Of a DNA stretch of 64,000 nt, positions 1 to 64,000 are shown piece by piece. The stretch comes from Amorphochlora amoebiformis (lineage: Eukaryota > Cercozoa > Chlorarachniophyceae). A program made the position numbers and the translations under genes. The stretch spans positions 62,001 through 126,000 of the forward strand of contig BAAHQB010000244.1 in NCBI GenBank assembly GCA_054601695.1. The letters are read 5' to 3'. The notes under the pieces were generated by a model that was given only the letters and a program-made list of their open reading frames with translations, had not been told where the DNA came from and ran no database searches. The number at the start of each line of letters is the position of its first letter. Within the stretch, counting starts at the first letter, position 1.

Positions 1-28
1 AAGGTTTCTACTTTCAAATGTGTATATA

Positions 29-69
<41 letters not shown>

Positions 70-116
70 GTATGTATATTACATGCATATATACAAAATA
101 AAAATATGAATAATAT

Positions 117-185
<69 letters not shown>

Positions 186-217
186 TGTAATATATATATA
201 TATTTATAAATCATACA

Positions 218-268
<51 letters not shown>

Positions 269-382
269 TATATATATTATACATATATTCTATATTTAGT
301 TACTATTATTATGATCATTAAATATATTCTATACATATATAGTTATTATCATTGTCATCAGATTCATGTAAACAATATACAG
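1..382. repeat. (TA)n-rich intron of LETM1
   Basis: No coding signal. The stretch is (TA)n with scattered C/G changes and ends in the acceptor ATACAG at 377-382 that precedes the first visible LETM1 exon. Confidence 0.8.
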
Positions 383-10813
<10,431 letters not shown>

Positions 10814-11006
10814 TTCCTAAAGCTAGAAAAGTTCAGCATTTGTGTGATCGCACGTTCAATGCCTGTTATAAGCATAATTTTTCACTTCCGCTGAGCAGTA
10901 CTCGTTTTTGGTACGAATGTCACTTGTTATTGTTGATAGTATCCAATGTTATCTACAGGCGTAATAGTGGTATTCGTATTAACAATTATGTCTATACAGA
11001 TACAGA

Positions 11007-11050
<44 letters not shown>

Positions 11051-11766
11051 TATATTCGTGCAATCATTAGATAGCCTCATTATCTAGATTATGGTCATTT
11101 ACATGCACACGTACAGGACTGTAACGGTTCGTCACACTCAGTGCATCACGTGGAAGAACACCTCGGATGCGTATACTTAGTATACGTGTTTTGTACGTAC
11201 GTCCGCGTTTGTACGTACATACCCGTTTGTACGTACGTACGCGTTTGTACGTACGTACGCGTTTGTACGTACGTACGCGTTTGTACGTACGTACGCGTGT
11301 GTACGTACGTACGTGTTTGTACGTACGTACGCGTATGTACGTACGCATGTATAAAACATGTATACGTATGAAAAATTCGCGCAAGGGTATGTTTGCGTGC
11401 TGCATTGTTGCTTATCAAGGCACGTACGCATGTTATGCGTTTGTAAACTTATAGCATACTGTACGGTTGCTGATCATGTTCGTATATGTTTTAAATTCGT
11501 ACAAGTACTAGAAGTATGCGTTGGTAAACGTATGTCTAGCATCATTAGAGTGACTAACAGTGATTAATCAAAACCATCGGAATGACACGATGGGGCGGAT
11601 CAATTATCAATCGCTGTGTTGAGACTACTATTTATTACACATGTGTATGCCTCGCTATTATATGTCCGGCTTGACATACGTAGTATGTACTGGATTAAAA
11701 ATTGCAATAATAATTTTAAACATCAATCAGTCGACTCAGTTTGACCGTCACATACATCTACATTTT
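10814..11766. other. Convergent intergenic region between LETM1 and the ion channel gene
   Basis: It separates the LETM1 stop (10813) from the channel stop (11767, minus strand). It holds one short (TA)n block near 11010-11050, an 18-base minisatellite at about 11190-11345, and otherwise unique AT-rich sequence without an open frame that I can support. Both 3' UTRs must lie here. Confidence 0.7.
11190..11345. repeat. 18-base GTACGT-rich minisatellite
   Basis: About eight tandem copies of a unit resembling GCGTTTGTACGTACGTAC. Because 18 is a multiple of three, all frames stay open and produce artificial six-residue protein repeats. The unit contains self-complementary GTACGTAC, so the array can fold into hairpins. 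It lies between two convergent genes. Confidence 0.9.
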
Positions 11767-25961
<14,195 letters not shown>

Positions 25962-26562
25962 TGTCGCGTGGATGTGGGAGCCGGTGGACGCCTGAGCGCT
26001 CAAAATTGAAATTAAATTTCGGCTGAGGGAAATAGAAGACGCACGAATTTCGCCACGAATTTGGCACGAAAACCTAACCGAAAAGTTTTTCTATTACCGA
26101 AATTTATCGCGAATAATTTCCAACACAATAAATTTGAAAAAAGGGAAAATAATTTTTCGGCAGCGCCGATGGCGTGCGTTTCGGATTTTTCGGCGTTTCA
26201 GGCGCTCTTTTAATTCGCAAAAATGAAGTTTTCGCCCTGTCATGACTCATAAGATCGTCACGCATGGGGGGGAGACACTGGCTCAAAGTTGGCGGAATTT
26301 GTTAGGGAAACTTTAAAATATCGGCCAAAAAACGAAGAAATATTTTCGACGAAAACAGAATATTAGCAGCAAAAAAAGAATATTTTCTCCTGATTCTCCA
26401 TCAATCGCCCATTCTTGGGTGTTTTCGCCCAAAAAAGCAAAATGAACACTATATGAATAAACCCAAATTCCACCAATGATGTACCCCAACACCGGATATT
26501 TTTGCTCCTAAAAACCATACCCCCGCATCCACGAGCACTTCGCCGACTTGCACCCGTTTACG
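25962..26562. promoter_or_regulatory. Divergent promoter region, channel gene / membrane-protein gene
   Basis: Six hundred bases separate the two start codons (25961 on minus, 26563 on plus). The region is free of (TA)n. It is rich in motifs such as TTTTTCGGC, CGAAATTT, TTTCGCC and AAATTTCGGC on both strands, many of them overlapping AATTTCG/CGAAATT palindromes. Both transcription starts must lie here, but I cannot assign a TATA box or initiator. Confidence 0.6.
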
Positions 26563-40063
<13,501 letters not shown>

Positions 40064-40645
40064 TTATCTTACAATTGAGACGTTGTTTCCGTTGAGCAAT
40101 ATCGAGTCTAACTTGGTCACTTTCTTACCCTCAGGAGCAAAATCACTGAAAGGGTTGTCCATGGGTTATTGAAGGTTTGTGGTATGTGTGAGATCTTACT
40201 ATTCTGTGACGTCGTCGAGCACCATGTTGACATACGCATCAAAGCCCCGAAGAGTGCCGACGAGCTCCTTGTCTCCCTGTGTGGAATATGGGATGTCAAA
40301 TGTGAACTCAACTTCTCTTCGATCTCATTCAGTGGAATGTCGACCAAGCTGAACCCTTAACCCTGAAAATTTAGCCGAAAGCTCCATGGGCCTTTATATT
40401 CAACTCTTAGACTATTATGGGCGATAGTATCATTAACTTTCGGCTGAAAAATAGACAAGAAAGTCTTGCGCACCTTCATGACGATCCATATTTTCGACCC
40501 GATGCACTTATCAATCAGCTCTGAAACCGCAAAAACCACAAGTTTAGTATTCATCGCGACACATCTTTCGAGAAATGTGGATCAATGGTTTAATTGAGCA
40601 ACCCAGAGGGAGCAGCTGGCTCATGTTTGTCTTTCCGTCGGACAT
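40064..40645 (-). CDS. LSM5: U6 snRNA-associated Sm-like protein LSm5
   Basis: Subunit of the heptameric LSm2-8 ring (U6 snRNA 3' end, nuclear splicing) and LSm1-7 ring (cytoplasmic mRNA decapping). Four exons 40645-40603, 40520-40474, 40276-40200 and 40145-40064 sum to 249 bases (82 residues and TAA). The sequence opens [20 protein letters not shown], then [20 protein letters not shown] and [16 protein letters not shown] (Sm1), and closes [19 protein letters not shown] (Sm2, with the LSM5 signature LDxILLNGNN). It is slightly shorter than usual, lacking the glycine-rich C-terminal end. Its introns are short (70-90 bases and one of 54) and free of microsatellite, unlike all larger genes here. 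It is divergent from the TruB gene, with 204 bases between start codons. Confidence 0.97.
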
Positions 40646-40849
40646 CTTGTGGTGCGAGGAAGTCTGGGTCCGATATCGCAAGCTCAATATGCCAGATATA
40701 AAATTAAAAAATAATAGATCAGCACGTGTCATTATATTTTAATATGCGAATATCTCTGAAAATGATATACTCAATGGTACACGTGTTTTGAAAAATTGGA
40801 TATCTAGAAATCAATATGATCACATATTATTGGATAACAACGCACCGAA
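40646..40849. promoter_or_regulatory. Short bidirectional promoter, LSM5 / TruB
   Basis: Only 204 bases separate the LSM5 start (minus) and the TruB start (plus). The sequence is AT-rich, with an AATATGCGAATATC element and CACGTG-like ACACGTG on both sides (GCACGTGTC at 40722-40730 and ACACGTGTT near 40780). Two opposed genes for RNA modification/processing probably share it. Confidence 0.55.
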
Positions 40850-46911
<6,062 letters not shown>

Positions 46912-47613
46912 TTACACCTGCGGATGCCTTCAACTTGATTCACTATTTGGTTTAGCGGTGCAAAAGGAAACTTAAGATCTTATAATTATAAGTGGGTTTG
47001 ACTCTAGTATACGTAAACTGTCCACTTATCATTTATGTCACCTAATTAATTTCTTGTTAACATATGAATTATGTTTCACCCGCCATGCATGAAGACGAGT
47101 CAGCATGCAGTAGTCCAGGTACCGGTAGTGCGGTACCACGTTTCCTCGTAATTGGTGTAGTTCTAGTAGTTGGGTGCAGCTGGACAACTATTCTAGTATT
47201 ATCATTATCTAGTTATGACTAGATGACACTAAGTTTCTGGATATCGACGTACAAAATCCCAGTATCGATTGGACTTTCTCACGTCCTGGGTAGTAGTCTA
47301 GTACTCTATCTAGTACTCTCTAGAGTCTCTCTCTACTCTAGCTACCAGTCTAGTTGACTCATGATTTGCCTACTAGGCTTATATCAATGATAATACATGC
47401 ATACTAACTCTCTAGACTCTAGTTACTAAACTAGCTGGGCTAAGTTTACCATGGACACAGTTTATCAAGTATAATACAATAGGATAGTAAACCAAATGAT
47501 ATTTTATGAAATTGCTCAGTATGGTATCCTTATACTAGTAATGATCGAATGAGATTTCAAATTATAGCGGCAGACTGTGCACCCATTGCAGAGACTTGGG
47601 GCGACGTCTGGAC
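46912..47613. other. Convergent spacer TruB / VWA-VWD 1
   Basis: Unique sequence rich in CTAG-containing words (TCTAGTACTC, TCTAGTTAC). It is homologous to 58304-58891, for example the shared AAACCAAATGATATTTT. No gene seen. Confidence 0.7.
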
Positions 47614-57551
<9,938 letters not shown>

Positions 57552-57612
57552 AAATCTATATTACATATATCTGACACGCGTAATCCGAACTGACGTGACC
57601 TATTCAATCCCA

Positions 57613-58095
57613 GATGTTGGATAATGTGAAGAGAGACTGCGATTTGCTTGCTGACCAATCGACCTTCCTGGGAGGTCCTCCGAAACAGTCCAAACCCCTC
57701 TCTTCTCACTCTCGCTCTCCCCTCCTAACTACATCATCATCTCTCTTCACACCTCTCTCTTGCTCTTCTTAATCCCTCTATCCCTCTCTATGTCTCTCTT
57801 CTCCCTCTCTTCTCCCTCTCTCTCTTCTCCCTCTCTCTCTTCTCCCTCTCTCTCTTCTCCCACTCTCTCTCTTCTCCCTCGAGCTTCCCGGTGTTGGGTA
57901 AGCAAGTTGATTGTTCGTCTGGGACGTATGTACGGGGTTCGCGTCACGGGACTAGGCGAAAGGCATGTAGAATTCCTTTCGTATGAATCAATTTTCTTAC
58001 ATTATGTATGTATATACACACATATATATATATATATATACACATATATGTATATATATATATATATACATATGTTATACATAAATATACATATG

Positions 58096-58161
<66 letters not shown>

Positions 58162-58303
58162 TATATATTCATAATCTATAAATACATGTACACACCATAC
58201 GTACTATATTGTAGTAACGTACTATGATGCGTAGGTAGGTTGCGGAAGAATTGCGATTGATATAATTCGCACAGGGGTGGGTAGCTACACAAACAGCCTT
58301 GGT
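57613..58303 (+). pseudogene. Truncated copy of TruB exons 8-10
   Basis: 57613 onward matches TruB exon 8 (MLDNVKRDCDLLADQSTF), then a deletion of 23 bases between TTC direct repeats shifts the frame. The copy of exon 9 (57888-57962) has lost its acceptor and first 30 or so bases, has GTTCGCGTCACG for GTTTATGTCACG, and its donor GT has become GC (AAAGGCATGT). The copy of exon 10 (58238-58303) keeps [19 protein letters not shown] but lacks the TGA. Exons 1-7 are absent. It is non-functional on its own. Confidence 0.88.
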
Positions 58304-58891
58304 ATTGGTTGCTATATGATCTGCGGATGCCTTCAACTTGACGTCAACTCGGGCTGCATGCCAGTAGGACCAGTCAATATCAGCTTCTAGACGAATCTAG
58401 CTAGAGTAAATCTAGCTAGAGTAAATCTAGCTAGAATATGAGTTATGGATAGATGAATTCGAATTAGTCAATAGGACGTTTTATCTAGTTTATAGTAATT
58501 CACAGGGTGTACCACTCACTTCGAATATACTCAACTGTAATCTTTCAGAATACCGAAATCAGTTAAATTTGTCAAACAATTGGACTTTTATTATTATTAA
58601 TCTAGTTAACTCGCCCATACTACTAGATACTAGCATATTCTAGGCATTAATTGAATCCGATGAATTAGTTTTCTAGAATGTCACTGAGGAATCAGTGAGG
58701 ATACACATTTACACATGGTAACACGACTAAGTTTGATATAATGATCAGTGATCTAGGTGATAGCAAACCAAATGATATTTTTTGGAATTGTTAGCAATCG
58801 ATCATGGCATCTCTAGACCTATATAATTGTGAGAACATTTCAAATTATAGCGACAGACTTTGGCAGGTCGAGACTTATGCCGATGTCTAGA
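58304..58891. other. Convergent spacer of the right duplication arm
   Basis: Unique AT-rich sequence homologous to 46912-47613, with a triple TCTAGCTAGAGTAAA at 58392-58435. No gene seen. Confidence 0.7.
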
Positions 58892-63952
<5,061 letters not shown>

Positions 63953-63957
63953 CTATG

Positions 63958-64000
<43 letters not shown>

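Noticed and set aside
11190-11345. CRISPR array
   Set aside because: The 18-base units are directly adjacent without unique spacers, and the genome is eukaryotic.

Overview
This is nuclear DNA from an intron-rich eukaryote, probably a unicellular one. Coding sequence is cut into very small exons (14 to 270 bases, mostly 35-110) with GT-AG introns that are largely (TA)n microsatellite, TTAGGG/CCCTAA-type repeat and CT/GA-rich repeat. Nothing prokaryotic is present. The lineage cannot be fixed from the window; telomere-like TTAGGG tracts and the gene set are compatible with a protist such as a stramenopile, but that is a guess. I rebuilt the genes exon by exon, requiring an open frame, splice sites, matching intron phase and family motifs. 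Every finished model is a multiple of three.

Layout: (1) 383-10813 (+), 3' part of a LETM1-type mitochondrial inner-membrane cation exchanger, 22 exons, N-terminus outside the window. (2) 11767-25961 (-), a complete 28-exon, 608-residue pentameric ligand-gated ion channel (pLGIC) lacking the Cys-loop and carrying an N-terminal SAM-like domain. (3) 26563-37567 (+), a polytopic membrane protein of about 477 residues and unknown family, divergent from the channel. (4) 40064-40645 (-), LSM5, a U6 snRNA/mRNA-decay ring subunit. (5) 40850-46911 (+), a TruB/Pus4-type tRNA pseudouridine synthase, divergent from LSM5. (6) 47614-53548 (-), a secreted VWA-VWD protein. (7) 57613-58303 (+), a decayed copy of the last three TruB exons. 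(8) 58892-63952 (-, running off the right edge), a second VWA-VWD paralogue with all visible exons intact. Items 5-6 and 7-8 are the two arms of a direct segmental duplication.

Repeats: three large interstitial telomere-like arrays sit inside introns (16.84-17.43, 29.35-30.97 and 36.46-37.23 kb). Two of them contain regularly interspersed unique spacers of about 50 bases, a different family in each. CT/GA arrays exceed 1 kb in two introns. Minisatellites of 18, 21, 55 and about 101 bases are also present.

Most novel points: the SAM-pLGIC fusion, the telomere-repeat/spacer arrays inside introns (two in opposite orientation in one pre-mRNA), the duplicated VWA-VWD genes with a GDPH motif, and a 27-base phase-neutral exon segment present three times.
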